Shown: positions 1-6,605, counted from the first letter of the stretch. The stretch is 16,923 bases of DNA from an uncultured Tessaracoccus sp. (GCF_947286155.1 NZ_CAMYPD010000049.1:1-16923), one strand, 5' to 3'. The notes: a model not told the origin generated them from the sequence alone. Made by a program: numbers and translations.

Positions 1-648
1 CCTCCTCGAGGTCGGCGGATTCAAACCCCGACTACACCCTCGATTGTGAAGAGCCGCTTTACCCAGCCAGCCCGCGCAGATGTTGACCGTGTCGAAGAGC
101 ACGCCCTTGCTAACCTTGACCGTAGTAACGAAGCGTTCGTCGCCCACTACCGCGACGACATTAAGCAAGGCAATATTTACAAGCCTGAGGCGTATAACCG
201 TATGCCGATTTGGGTTGCGGTAGAGGCGTTTTCATTTGGCAGCCTATCCCGCCTCATAGAGGCTTCCAAAGACTCTGGCGTGTTAGATGACATTGCCGAG
301 TCGATGAGTACCTCTCGTAGGCTCCTGCCCGGGCAGGTGAAATCATTCGTCTACTTGCGCAACCGGGTAGCTCATTGTGCTCAATTGTGGAATCACCGGG
401 TGCTTGACGTTCCAGGCCTGCAGCCCAAGACCGCCAGACGAGTCAAGCAGCGTTATCGAAACTTCTCGGACCATTCAATATACAAAATCCTCGTCGCACT
501 CGATGACGTTGCTACCCGTTCTGGAATCTCGGGCACCTGGTTACAAGACACCGTTGAACCAATCCTGAACAAGAATCCACTCTTTGCGCGGGGGATCGCC
601 GAACCGGCTCGGTACGGCGAAATGGCTCCTACGCCCCGTACCGTGTAG
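1..648 (+). CDS. Abi-family (Abi_2-like) protein, C-terminal part, 5' end beyond the window
   Basis: The protein matches the C-terminal half of the Abi_2 (AbiD/AbiF-like) family, whose members are often linked to phage abortive infection. The visible signature is PIWVAVEAFSFGSLSRL followed by YLRNRVAHCAQLWNHRV, the Arg-Asn...His block typical of this family. The earliest start codon inside the window is GTG at 46, giving 200 aa. The frame is open from there to base 1, and family members are usually around 300 aa, so the N-terminal portion is probably upstream and 46 is probably not the real start. The stop is TAG at 646-648. Base composition is noticeably less GC-rich than the housekeeping genes downstream, which suggests horizontal acquisition. 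Whether the gene is intact or a broken remnant cannot be decided here. The family call is fairly secure; the defence role is inferred from the family. Confidence 0.62.
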   Translation, partial: PPRGRRIQTPTTPSIVKSRFTQPARADVDRVEEHALANLDRSNEAFVAHYRDDIKQGNIYKPEAYNRMPIWVAVEAFSFGSLSRLIEASKDSGVLDDIAESMSTSRRLLPGQVKSFVYLRNRVAHCAQLWNHRVLDVPGLQPKTARRVKQRYRNFSDHSIYKILVALDDVATRSGISGTWLQDTVEPILNKNPLFARGIAEPARYGEMAPTPRTV

Positions 649-660
649 CGAACCCCACTG

Positions 661-710
661 ACAAAAACCGGTGGGCCAGCCCTCGCGAAGCGCAGGGGCT
701 GGCCCACCGG
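661..710 (-). terminator. Rho-independent terminator of tpx
   Basis: A perfect 15-bp inverted repeat has arms at 668-682 (CCGGTGGGCCAGCCC) and 696-710, with a 13-nt loop. Read on the minus strand, the stem is followed directly by TTTTTG, a U-tract. It lies 18 bases past the tpx stop. On the plus strand there is no U-tract, so it works best for tpx, although the stem may also block read-through from the abi gene. Confidence 0.88.
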
Positions 711-728
711 AATAGGTGCAGTTGGAAC

Positions 729-1223
729 TCAGAGCGCAGCGAGGGCTGCGTCGTAGTCCGGCTCGTTAGTGGTTTCTGCCACCTGCTGGGTGTACGCGAC
801 GGTGCCGTCACCGTCGATGACAACGACCGAGCGCGAGAAGAGCCCCTCGAGCGGACCGCTGGTGAAGGTGACGCCGTAGTCGGAGCCAAAGCTCGAACGG
901 AAACCCGACGCGACAATGGCGTTCTCAATGCCCTCTGCGCCGCAGAAGCGGGCCTGCGCAAAGGGGAGATCCATCGATACGTTGAGCACGACGGTGCCTT
1001 CCAGACCGGTTGCTTTCTCGTTGAAGGTGCGGACGCTCTTGGCGCACACGCCGGTGTCCAGCGAGGGGAAGATGTTGAGCACGATCTTCTTGCCGGCGAA
1101 GTCAGCCAGCGTGACGGGGGAGAGATCCGAACCGACGAGATCGAAGCCAGGAGCCTTCGAGCCCACAGCGGGGAGCTCACCAATAGTGGTGACGGGGGAA
1201 TCCTTGAACGTGATGTCTGCCAT
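729..1223 (-). CDS. tpx: Thiol peroxidase Tpx (atypical 2-Cys peroxiredoxin)
   Basis: Tpx reduces hydrogen and alkyl peroxides in the cytoplasm using a peroxidatic and a resolving cysteine that are recycled by thioredoxin. The ATG at 1223 gives 164 aa, the usual family length. The peroxidatic Cys60 lies in FPSLDTGVCAKSVRTFN and the resolving Cys94 in RFCGAEGIEN, a spacing equal to that of the E. coli enzyme (61/95). The C-terminal EPDYDAALAAL block is also typical. A longer frame reaches 1298, but 1223 is preferred because AGGA lies 7 nt upstream and homologues begin at MADITF. It is transcribed divergently from the polyphosphate kinase gene and ends in a strong terminator, so it is probably monocistronic. 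Function is very secure. Confidence 0.96.
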   Translation of the reverse strand: MADITFKDSPVTTIGELPAVGSKAPGFDLVGSDLSPVTLADFAGKKIVLNIFPSLDTGVCAKSVRTFNEKATGLEGTVVLNVSMDLPFAQARFCGAEGIENAIVASGFRSSFGSDYGVTFTSGPLEGLFSRSVVVIDGDGTVAYTQQVAETTNEPDYDAALAAL

Positions 1224-1269
1224 ACCTCGATCCTTGCCAACGATCGCCACAGAATCAATACCTCGATGC

Positions 1270-1347
1270 TGCAGCCAACAGCGAACATGGCTGCACAAGT
1301 GGCAGAACCGTCAAAGTTCACCTTCTGTTCAGCAGAAGATGATGAAC
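1270..1347. promoter_or_regulatory. Two inverted repeats in the tpx/ppk2 divergent intergenic region
   Basis: TGCAGCC at 1270-1276 pairs with GGCTGCA at 1289-1295. A second hairpin has CTTCTG (1322-1327) and CAGAAG (1333-1338) around a 5-nt loop, extended imperfectly by GTTCA (1316-1320) and TGAAC (1343-1347). The second lies 9 bases before the ppk2 ATG. They could be regulator sites for a shared divergent control region, or simple leader structure. No convincing -35/-10 pair was found for either gene. Confidence 0.3.
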
Positions 1348-1355
1348 TAGGCCCT

Positions 1356-2291
1356 ATGAGCCGTAACCAAAACCTGCGCGAGTACATCGACCAGATGCGC
1401 GACGAGGGATACACCGTCACGGACGTGCACGGGGAAGATCCGTACCTCATCGACCCCCTGGGCAACGCCGTGGAAACCTGGCGCGACCGCTACCCGTACG
1501 ACGATCTCCTCGGTCGAACCGAATACGAGAAAGAAAAGCGCGAGCTCCAAATCGAGCTGCTGAAGTTCCAGTACTCAGCGCAAGATCACGGCACCAAGCA
1601 CATCATCATCTTCGAAGGCCGGGACGCCGCGGGTAAGGGTGGCGCGATCAAGCGCTTCACCGAGCACCTCAATCCCCGCACGGCGCGCGTCGTCGCACTC
1701 AACAAGCCCACCGAGCGCGAACAAGGACAGTGGTACTTCCAGCGATACGTCGAACACCTCCCGACGGCCGGCGAAATCGTGCTGTTCGACCGATCCTGGT
1801 ACAACCGCGCCGGCGTCGAACGTGTGATGGGCTTTTGCACCGACGAGGAATACAACATCTTCATCCACCAGGCGCCCATCTTCGAAGAGATGCTGATCGA
1901 GTCTGGCATCACCGTCACGAAACTCTGGTTCTCGGTGACGCAGCGCGAACAGCGCACCCGCTTCGCCATCCGTCAGATCGACCCGGTTCGCCAGTGGAAG
2001 CTGTCCCCGATGGACCTCGAATCCCTGGGACGCTGGGACGACTACACCGCCGCAAAGTCGGCCATGCTGAAACACACCGACACCGCGCTGGCGCCGTGGT
2101 ACCGCATCAAGTCCAACGACAAGAAGCGCGCCCGCCTGAACGCCATGCGCCTGTTCCTGGACCTTCACGACTACGACGGCAAGGACCCGTCGAAGATCAA
2201 ACCGACCGACCCGCTCATCGTCACGCGTGGCCGTCATAACCACGCAGACAAATCACACCCCATTCATGAGGGCCGCGAAGACACCGACTAA
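1356..2291 (+). CDS. ppk2: Polyphosphate kinase 2 (PPK2 family)
   Basis: PPK2 enzymes transfer phosphate between polyphosphate and nucleoside di- or monophosphates, generally favouring nucleotide phosphorylation. The protein is 311 aa from the ATG at 1356. A Walker A loop, EGRDAAGKGG, lies at about residues 87-96. The Walker B/lid block FDRSWYNRAGVERVMGF lies at about 144-160. The segment SPMDLESLGRWDDYTAAKSAM is characteristic of single-domain PPK2. Upstream in-frame starts exist (ORF open from 1266), but homology begins near EYIDQM and the upstream residues look non-coding. The SD is weak (AGG about 4 nt before the ATG). trhO begins 22 bases past the stop, so the two may be co-transcribed. 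The subclass (ADP- versus GDP-preferring) cannot be assigned by eye. Confidence 0.93.
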   Translation: MSRNQNLREYIDQMRDEGYTVTDVHGEDPYLIDPLGNAVETWRDRYPYDDLLGRTEYEKEKRELQIELLKFQYSAQDHGTKHIIIFEGRDAAGKGGAIKRFTEHLNPRTARVVALNKPTEREQGQWYFQRYVEHLPTAGEIVLFDRSWYNRAGVERVMGFCTDEEYNIFIHQAPIFEEMLIESGITVTKLWFSVTQREQRTRFAIRQIDPVRQWKLSPMDLESLGRWDDYTAAKSAMLKHTDTALAPWYRIKSNDKKRARLNAMRLFLDLHDYDGKDPSKIKPTDPLIVTRGRHNHADKSHPIHEGREDTD

Positions 2292-2313
2292 CCAGGAGTG
2301 GGATGATCGCCTC

Positions 2314-3168
2314 GTGCAGAAGGTCATCTTGTTCTACAAATTCACGCCACTGCCAGACCCGGAGGCGGTCAAGCACTGGCAGCTCTCGCTCGCCGGCTCG
2401 CTCGGCCTGCGCGGGCGCGTCATCGTCTCCCCGCACGGCATCAACGGCACGCTCGGCGGTGACCTCGACGCACTGAAACGCTACGTACGCCTCCTGCGCG
2501 ACTACCCCGGATTCAAGGGCACCGACATCAAATGGTCCGACGGCAGCGCCGACGATTTCCCCCGCCTCAGCGTCAAAGCGCGCGCCGAGATCGTCACCTT
2601 CGGCGTGCCCGACGAGATTCGCGTCGACGAGCAGGGCGTCGTCGACGGCGGGATCCATCTGAAGCCGCACGAGCTGCACGAACTCGTCGAAGCCAAGCCT
2701 GATACCGTCTTCTTCGACGGCCGCAACACCTACGAGGCCGGCGTGGGGCGCTTCAAGGACGCCATCATCCCCGACGTCACCACCACCCGCGACTTCGTCG
2801 GAGAGTTGGACTCCGGCAAGTACGACCACCTCAAAGACAAACCCGTGGTCACCTACTGCACCGGCGGAATCCGATGCGAGGTGCTCTCGTCGCTCATGAA
2901 ACACCGCGGCTTCGAAGAGGTGTACCAGCTCGACGGTGGCATCGTGCGATACGGAGAAGAGTTCGGCAACGACGGTCTTTGGGAAGGTTCGCTCTACGTC
3001 TTCGACCGCCGCGGCGTCGTCGACTTCGACGAGGGGGCCGCCGTCGTCGGTGTGTGTTCGGTGTGCGGCAAGCCGACGAAGCACGTCGGCGACTGTGCGG
3101 ACGTCTCCTGCACCGAGCAGATGGTGGCCTGTCGGACGTGCGAGCCCAGGTGCGTGGCGCACGCGTGA
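2314..3168 (+). CDS. trhO: tRNA uridine(34) hydroxylase TrhO (rhodanese-domain, YceA family)
   Basis: TrhO catalyses O2-dependent 5-hydroxylation of U34 in tRNAs. Residues 1-95 contain the N-terminal ferredoxin-like region (KVILFYKFTPL, GRVIVSPHGINGTLGG). The rhodanese domain follows, with its active Cys182 in VTYCTGGIRCE and the LDGGIVRYGEEF block after it. The tail carries a Cys cluster (CSVCGKPTKH...SCTEQMVACRTC) resembling a metal site, as in many family members. GTG at 2314 gives 284 aa and fits where homologues start. The upstream in-frame candidates, GTG 2227 and ATG 2266, add unrelated residues and overlap ppk2. The AGGAG at 2294-2298 is 15 nt away, longer than usual. Function is secure, the start less so. 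Confidence 0.9.
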   Translation: MQKVILFYKFTPLPDPEAVKHWQLSLAGSLGLRGRVIVSPHGINGTLGGDLDALKRYVRLLRDYPGFKGTDIKWSDGSADDFPRLSVKARAEIVTFGVPDEIRVDEQGVVDGGIHLKPHELHELVEAKPDTVFFDGRNTYEAGVGRFKDAIIPDVTTTRDFVGELDSGKYDHLKDKPVVTYCTGGIRCEVLSSLMKHRGFEEVYQLDGGIVRYGEEFGNDGLWEGSLYVFDRRGVVDFDEGAAVVGVCSVCGKPTKHVGDCADVSCTEQMVACRTCEPRCVAHA

Positions 3169-3180
3169 GAGCCGAGGGCC

Positions 3181-3236
3181 CGGGTCCGACATCGCGTGCC
3201 CGGCCGGACCCGAGCATCAGCCCCGAAGGGATGCTC
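3181..3236. terminator. Hairpin pair between converging genes
   Basis: CGGGTCCG at 3181-3188 pairs with CGGACCCG at 3205-3212, and GAGCATC at 3212-3218 pairs with GATGCTC at 3230-3236. They fill the gap between trhO (plus) and the membrane gene (minus), whose stop overlaps the second arm. No U-tract follows on either strand, so a terminator role is inferred from position and stem strength only. Confidence 0.4.
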
Positions 3237-3690
3237 AGTGTGTGAGGTGCTCCTCAATTGCTGCCCTGGCGGAGGATGAGAGCGTCGTGACAGGTAAGGT
3301 GATGACGTTCGTGGGCCCCCCACCGGATGAGAACCATCTGCTCCAGCTTGCCGCATTGCGCACGGACACCCGGCGAAGTGCTTCAGGCTTGGGGGCCAAG
3401 AGGACACGGTGCTCACGGCGACGAACCTCGGAGAGCTCATGCCACTGCAAACGCCAAGCGCCCAGCCCCTTGGCCTCCAGACCCTGCGATGACACGAACA
3501 CCGTCGTCCGACTTCTTGCCAAGAACATGACACCGAAACCGCCCCATTGGCACACCAAGAGGACTGTGACGAAGCCGCCCCAGGTGAACGAATCGGAGAG
3601 CGCGACGATTGTTGCAGGTAGGGCGATGCAGGTAATTCCGATGCTTGCCATCCCGAGCCACCAAGCCCGGGAGTAGCGTGCTTGGATCAT
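3235..3690 (-). CDS. Two-helix membrane protein with possible PH-like cytoplasmic domain
   Basis: The protein is 151 aa, from an ATG at 3690 that overlaps the stop of the preceding gene as ATGA, so translation is probably coupled. Two hydrophobic segments lie at about residues 10-32 and 36-57. A soluble part follows with TTVFVSSQGLEAKG...WRLQWHELSEVRRR, a pattern often seen in bacterial PH-like domains: a beta strand, GL.....G, then a W.E/D.. helix start. It is the last gene of the five-gene minus-strand run. The role is unknown; membrane anchoring of a secretion accessory is possible from context alone. A longer frame to 3750 exists but would overlap the upstream gene by 64 bases and lacks support. 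Confidence 0.7.
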   Translation of the reverse strand: MIQARYSRAWWLGMASIGITCIALPATIVALSDSFTWGGFVTVLLVCQWGGFGVMFLARSRTTVFVSSQGLEAKGLGAWRLQWHELSEVRRREHRVLLAPKPEALRRVSVRNAASWSRWFSSGGGPTNVITLPVTTLSSSARAAIEEHLTH

Positions 3691-4055
3691 TCCGAAGCGC
3701 CCCGTACCCGGTGGAGGCGTGTTTTGAGCGCATCGCTTCGCGCCTGCCACTCCTCGGCCTGGGCGTGCATTCGCGCTTGGAACTCATCCAGACCCATCAT
3801 CGGCTGGATCTCGTTGATGAGCGTCCGGGCAAAGGGACTGTCCTGTTCGAGCAGCCGCTGCAGAGCCTGCGTCAACGAGCGCTCCAGCCTGGCCCGAGCA
3901 GTCTCATCCACCCCTGCCATGGTGTTGAGGGAGACGATGGTCTCAGGCCCGGAACGCATCGTCACCACGTTGTCATCGTCGTACGCGGTGTGCTGTTCCG
4001 ACGCGGGGCCGGGCCCGGTGGCCAGTTTTTGGAGAATCCGTTCGAAGTCCGACAT
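3687..4055 (-). CDS. YbaB/EbfC-like small protein in a type VII-like cluster
   Basis: The protein is 122 aa. The layout (an N-terminal helix, a short beta-rich stretch DDDNVVTMRSGPETIVSLN, then a long acidic and basic helix) resembles the YbaB/EbfC nucleoid-associated fold. In actinobacteria YbaB-like genes often sit next to EspC/WXG100-like genes, as here. The ATG at 4055 has AAGGAG 12 nt upstream. The stop overlaps the start of the next gene (ATGA) and the preceding gene ends 30 bases upstream, consistent with an operon. Sequence similarity to YbaB is weak by eye and no DNA-binding residue can be named, so this is a fold-level guess supported by context. Confidence 0.6.
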   Translation of the reverse strand: MSDFERILQKLATGPGPASEQHTAYDDDNVVTMRSGPETIVSLNTMAGVDETARARLERSLTQALQRLLEQDSPFARTLINEIQPMMGLDEFQARMHAQAEEWQARSDALKTRLHRVRGASE

Positions 4056-4085
4056 AAAGGTGTCACGCTCCTTCCCCGGAGGGGA

Positions 4086-4601
4086 TTACAGGGGGGGGTA
4101 GTACTCGGGATCCCAATCCGGGAGGCTCGGGAGGCCTTGGCCACAGAACTTGGCACGCTGATCGCGCACGAGCGTCTCCAGCCATTCGATGCCCAGATTG
4201 ATGAGATACAGCAGGAATGAGAGGACTCCGGCCACGAGCGTGACACTGCCCAGGAACGCGAACACCGGCGCCTTAAGGATGGCAATTACCGAGCCGGCTC
4301 CTCCTGTGACCACCAATGCGATGATGTCGATGACGAAGATGAACATTGCCGCGACCGTTGCGATCCAGGCGACCCAAGTGGCCAGCCAGCGGACGGCGTC
4401 CACGATGTAGTCAAGGATCTGCAGGGTGTTCTCAGCGAGCCAGAGGAAGAAATCAGCGACCTGCTCCCAGAAGGTTCGCTGACATTCAGCGTAGTCGCAG
4501 GCGGCTTCGGCTGCCTCACCCCGCCACTCTCCGAAGAGTTGGGCGCAATCGAGGGGCTTGCCCGACTTGATCGCCTCTGCAGCATCAATGAGCCGCTCCA
4601 C
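4086..4601 (-). CDS. WxG-motif membrane protein, candidate type VII-associated
   Basis: The protein is 171 aa from GTG at 4601. It has a W-x-G element in GEWRGEAAEA (residues 25-34), the helix-turn feature of WXG100-type proteins. Two long hydrophobic segments follow at about 72-98 and 112-137, and the tail DWDPEYYPPL is Pro/Tyr-rich and encoded partly by a C8 tract. Four cysteines (19, 35, 40, 153) are unusual. The N-terminal helix expected before WxG is short in this frame, while the overlapping 51-aa ORF just upstream ends with sequence that could supply it. A frameshift, real or from sequencing, is therefore possible. No enzymatic domain is visible and no function is assigned. Confidence 0.65.
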   Translation of the reverse strand: MERLIDAAEAIKSGKPLDCAQLFGEWRGEAAEAACDYAECQRTFWEQVADFFLWLAENTLQILDYIVDAVRWLATWVAWIATVAAMFIFVIDIIALVVTGGAGSVIAILKAPVFAFLGSVTLVAGVLSFLLYLINLGIEWLETLVRDQRAKFCGQGLPSLPDWDPEYYPPL

Positions 4602-4740
4602 GGAAGCATGCGCTGGGGGCGGGATCGAAATCGATGCGCTCGATCGCCTCGCTCACCCTGAAGCTCATGCCCAACTTGCCCAAGACCGTGTCGGCGTCCC
4701 GGATGGTCTGTTGCGAGATCGTTGCGCAAATGGTGCTCAT
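4585..4740 (-). CDS. 51-aa ORF coupled to both neighbours; possible N-terminal part of the WxG membrane protein
   Basis: The ATG at 4740 overlaps the stop of the EspC-like gene (ATGA), and the TGA is at 4585-4587, inside the next gene by 17 bases. The product reads MSTICATISQQTIRDADTVL..., with the downstream stretch AIERIDFDPAPSACFRGAAH. The VxxAIxxIDFxPxP pattern looks like a genuine protein, not random frame. It may be a small standalone protein. It may also be the true N-terminus of the following gene separated by one frameshift, since the reading frame switches in the overlap and the downstream frame carries straight on with ERLIDAAEAI. No family is recognised. Confidence 0.5.
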   Translation of the reverse strand: MSTICATISQQTIRDADTVLGKLGMSFRVSEAIERIDFDPAPSACFRGAAH

Positions 4741-5072
4741 AGTGCCCCCAACGTCGTGTTGATCAGTTCGGCGTGGCGGCTCTCCACTGTCTCGTACTCT
4801 GTTGCCGTCGCCTCCGCGCGCTGGCGGAACGACTCGGTCATCTCGTCGAGAAGCTTGGTGGTTGATGTCAGTTCGCTGAGCAGCGATTCGATCGATGATT
4901 GCAATTCACTCGCCATCGGAGGCAAGGGGAAGGAGGTCGCTCCACCGAGCGCCTGCGCTGCCGCTGACGACGCGGTCGTGCATCGCTCGACATGGTCAGC
5001 GGCCATGCGTCTGAGTGAGCTGGGCGCGAACTTCACCCGGGAGTCAGATCCTGTCACATGACGTCGTTCCAT
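4737..5072 (-). CDS. EspC/WXG100-like small protein, candidate type VII secretion substrate
   Basis: The product is 111 aa and largely helical. Homology-like features are an Ala/Ser-rich first helix, a Gly/Pro-containing linker (LGGATSFPLPP) and a second helix that ends in Y93-E-T-V-E97. That fits the YxxxD/E export motif known from ESX substrates. The size and layout recall the EspC-like (DUF2580) group. It is the first gene of the five-gene minus-strand run and its stop overlaps the next ATG. The start at 5072 is chosen because TACGCT at 5079-5084 lies exactly 6 bases before the ATG, consistent with a leaderless mRNA. GTG at 5057 is an alternative. No secretion machinery is present in the window, so export is an inference. 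Confidence 0.62.
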   Translation of the reverse strand: MERRHVTGSDSRVKFAPSSLRRMAADHVERCTTASSAAAQALGGATSFPLPPMASELQSSIESLLSELTSTTKLLDEMTESFRQRAEATATEYETVESRHAELINTTLGAL

Positions 5073-5078
5073 GCCCTT

Positions 5079-5084
5079 AGCGTA
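5079..5084 (-). promoter_or_regulatory. -10 box of the EspC-like operon (candidate leaderless start)
   Basis: TACGCT on the minus strand is followed by 6 bases and then the ATG at 5072, placing the expected transcript start on the first base of the start codon. No clear -35 box is seen. Confidence 0.4.
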
Positions 5085-5134
5085 CCCGCCGCATGGCTCA
5101 ACTCGGGCTTGCAAGCGCAACACGCCGCCCGACG

Positions 5135-5720
5135 TCAGCCCAGCACCGTCTCCAGCTAGGGCGACGAGCACCTCCGGCCGGGGTCCAACCGGTCGGGCAG
5201 GGCTGTGAACTCGCCCAGGTGGGGGGGGGTAGAGGCCTGCGAGGTCGTCGTGGGTAAGCGGGTGCTCTTGCCTCAGCGGGGGCTGCCGCAGGCGGCGCGA
5301 AGGATGGCCTCCACCTCGCGGAAGTAGCCAGAGCGCTTGTCACGACGGTATCGGTGGATGCGATGTACGCCGATTCGCGCTAGTACGCCGTCGAGAGCGG
5401 GACGTCTGCGGCGGCCGAGCGGTACTCGATGGGGAAGCTGATGCGCCAACCTCGACGGTCGATCAGCTCGCGGATCTCCCGCACGACCGCGGGGCTGTCG
5501 GGCAGGGGGACGGCGTACTCCATCTCGAAGAACCGCACCCGGCGCGGGCTCGCGAACACCTCGTGCGCCACGTCGCGGTAGCGGCGGTCGCTGATCGTCG
5601 ACGATGCCAGCCGATTGCCCAGGGGCCATCGCGGACATCTTGGAAGCCAGCCAGCACAGCGGGTTGAAGGCGGCGTTGTGCTCGAACGCGGCCACGTCGA
5701 CGGCCGAGAAGGGCGTGCTC
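5135..5720 (-). pseudogene. Decayed FAD-linked sugar-lactone oxidase (ALO-domain) remnant
   Basis: Pieces in two alternating frames line up with the C-terminal ALO domain of D-arabinono-1,4-lactone/L-gulonolactone oxidase-like enzymes. The order is FEHNAAFNPLCWLASK, then SDRRYRDVAHEVFASPRRVR, FFEMEYAVPLPDSP, SFPIEYRSAAADVPLSTAY, HRYRRDKRSGYFREVEAILR, and finally HLGEFTALPDRLDPGRR with a terminal LETVLG. Lesions seen are a frameshift near 5617-5625, an in-frame TAG at 5380-5382, a 1-base loss near 5365 (IHRYRRD for the expected VHRYRRD), TGG to TGA at 5273-5275, another 1-base loss just after, frame recovery in a C9 tract at 5221-5229, and TAG at 5156-5158. The FAD-binding half is absent. The family copies of this oxidase use FAD and O2 or other acceptors; this one cannot be functional. 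The upstream boundary near 5720-5788 is uncertain. Confidence 0.82.
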
Positions 5721-5783
5721 GTCCCGCCCAGCGCGGCGAGGAGAGCATCGGAGGGGGCGTGTGCGACGATGTGGGCGTGGGGC

Positions 5784-6455
5784 TCAGTCTAGGGGGAGCA
5801 CCGCGGTGGCCGGCGAATCCGCGACGGGCCTCGGGGCGCGCCGACGACGCCACGCGTCCACCAGCCACATCGCGGCGGCGAAGACGAAGAAGAACACGAG
5901 GATCGCCACGATGTAGAGGCTCACCCCGGCGCCGAGGGTGTCGACGTCGAGGATGGTGTACGGGTACCAGTGCACGATGGCGCCTCGGACGAGCGTCACC
6001 ACCAGCCACACGATCGGGATGATCGTGGCCCAACCGATGCGGCGCCAGGTGGTCTGCCGGGGCCCGAACAGCAGCCACGCGATGGGTGTGAGGATGGGCG
6101 TCAGAATATGCACGAAGAAGTTGTTGATGCCAGGGAGCCCTGCGTGCCCGCCGGTATCGAGCAGCAGGTTGAACACGATGCCGGTGATCACGATGCAGAT
6201 GGTGGCCGTGAGGCGGACGACGTGCCAGCTTCGCGCCCAGTCGCGGCGGAACACCAAGTCAAGTGCAGATATGGCAACCAGCAGATTCGACATGAAGGTG
6301 AAGAACCTGAGTTGCGTGAATGGCGTCACCACGAGCCCGAAGATGAACCCGCCGACGCCGGAGGAGCCCTCCCAGCCGATGATCCACGATGTGATGATTC
6401 CGGTCAGGGCGCACAGGGCGAGCACCGCGTAAGCCGCGCGGGGTAGAACATGCAT
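5784..6455 (-). CDS. Pr6Pr-family integral membrane protein
   Basis: The protein is 223 aa with six predicted membrane segments, at about residues 8-28, 50-68, 82-100, 112-131, 141-160 and 177-201, ending in a basic cytoplasmic tail. The blocks FFTFMSNLLVA, RLTATICIVITGIVFNLLL, NFFVHILTPILTPIAWLLF and WYPYTILD are hallmarks of the Pr6Pr family of actinobacterial membrane proteins. The family has no established biochemical role. The ATG at 6455 is favoured because TAGGAT at 6463-6468 lies 7 bases upstream, consistent with a leaderless transcript. The oxidase remnant begins right after its stop (TGA 5784-5786), so the two may once have been one unit. A palindromic repeat lies 45 bases upstream. 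Confidence 0.85.
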   Translation of the reverse strand: MHVLPRAAYAVLALCALTGIITSWIIGWEGSSGVGGFIFGLVVTPFTQLRFFTFMSNLLVAISALDLVFRRDWARSWHVVRLTATICIVITGIVFNLLLDTGGHAGLPGINNFFVHILTPILTPIAWLLFGPRQTTWRRIGWATIIPIVWLVVTLVRGAIVHWYPYTILDVDTLGAGVSLYIVAILVFFFVFAAAMWLVDAWRRRRAPRPVADSPATAVLPLD

Positions 6456-6462
6456 GGCGGAG

Positions 6463-6468
6463 ATCCTA
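6463..6468 (-). promoter_or_regulatory. -10 box of the Pr6Pr gene (candidate leaderless start)
   Basis: TAGGAT on the minus strand lies 7 bases before the ATG at 6455. There is no good -35 element. Assignment rests on the hexamer and spacing alone. Confidence 0.35.
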
Positions 6469-6499
6469 GGGGATCAGCCGGGCAGCGAGATTGCGCCGA

Positions 6500-6575
6500 T
6501 GACCGTTATCCTCCACGTCTGCAAAAAATCGCCTCAGCGAGGGGGTCGCGAGCTTCTCGTGGAGGATAACGGTCA
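6500..6575. repeat. Palindromic repeat, copy A (76 bp, 18-bp terminal inverted repeats)
   Basis: The ends are TGACCGTTATCCTCCACG at 6500-6517 and its exact reverse complement at 6558-6575. The 40-base middle contains CTGCAAAAAATCGCC and GGGGGTCG. The same element recurs in opposite orientation at 7677-7753, with about 64 of 77 aligned positions identical by hand. It lies just past the stop (6606) of the minus-strand membrane gene. No target-site duplication is obvious. It could be a MITE/REP-like element, a bidirectional transcription stop without a U-tract, or a structured RNA. Confidence 0.9.
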
Positions 6576-6605
6576 ACTTTCGCAGATGCCCGTGCCGTCG
6601 TCGGC

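Noticed and set aside
18..40. A tRNA-like T-arm near the left edge (GGATTCAAACCCCGAC)
   Set aside because: The stem cannot be paired as a 5-bp T-arm with a 7-base loop, and no acceptor end or anticodon arm can be placed. The Abi frame reads through it.
629..1465. A 278-aa minus-strand frame over tpx and the terminator
   Set aside because: It runs through the terminator stem and in a different frame from tpx. Its Ser/Arg-rich sequence has no recognisable domain.
3235..5072. A complete ESX/type VII secretion system
   Set aside because: No EccC-type ATPase, EccB/D membrane component or mycosin protease is present. Only substrate- or accessory-like genes are seen.
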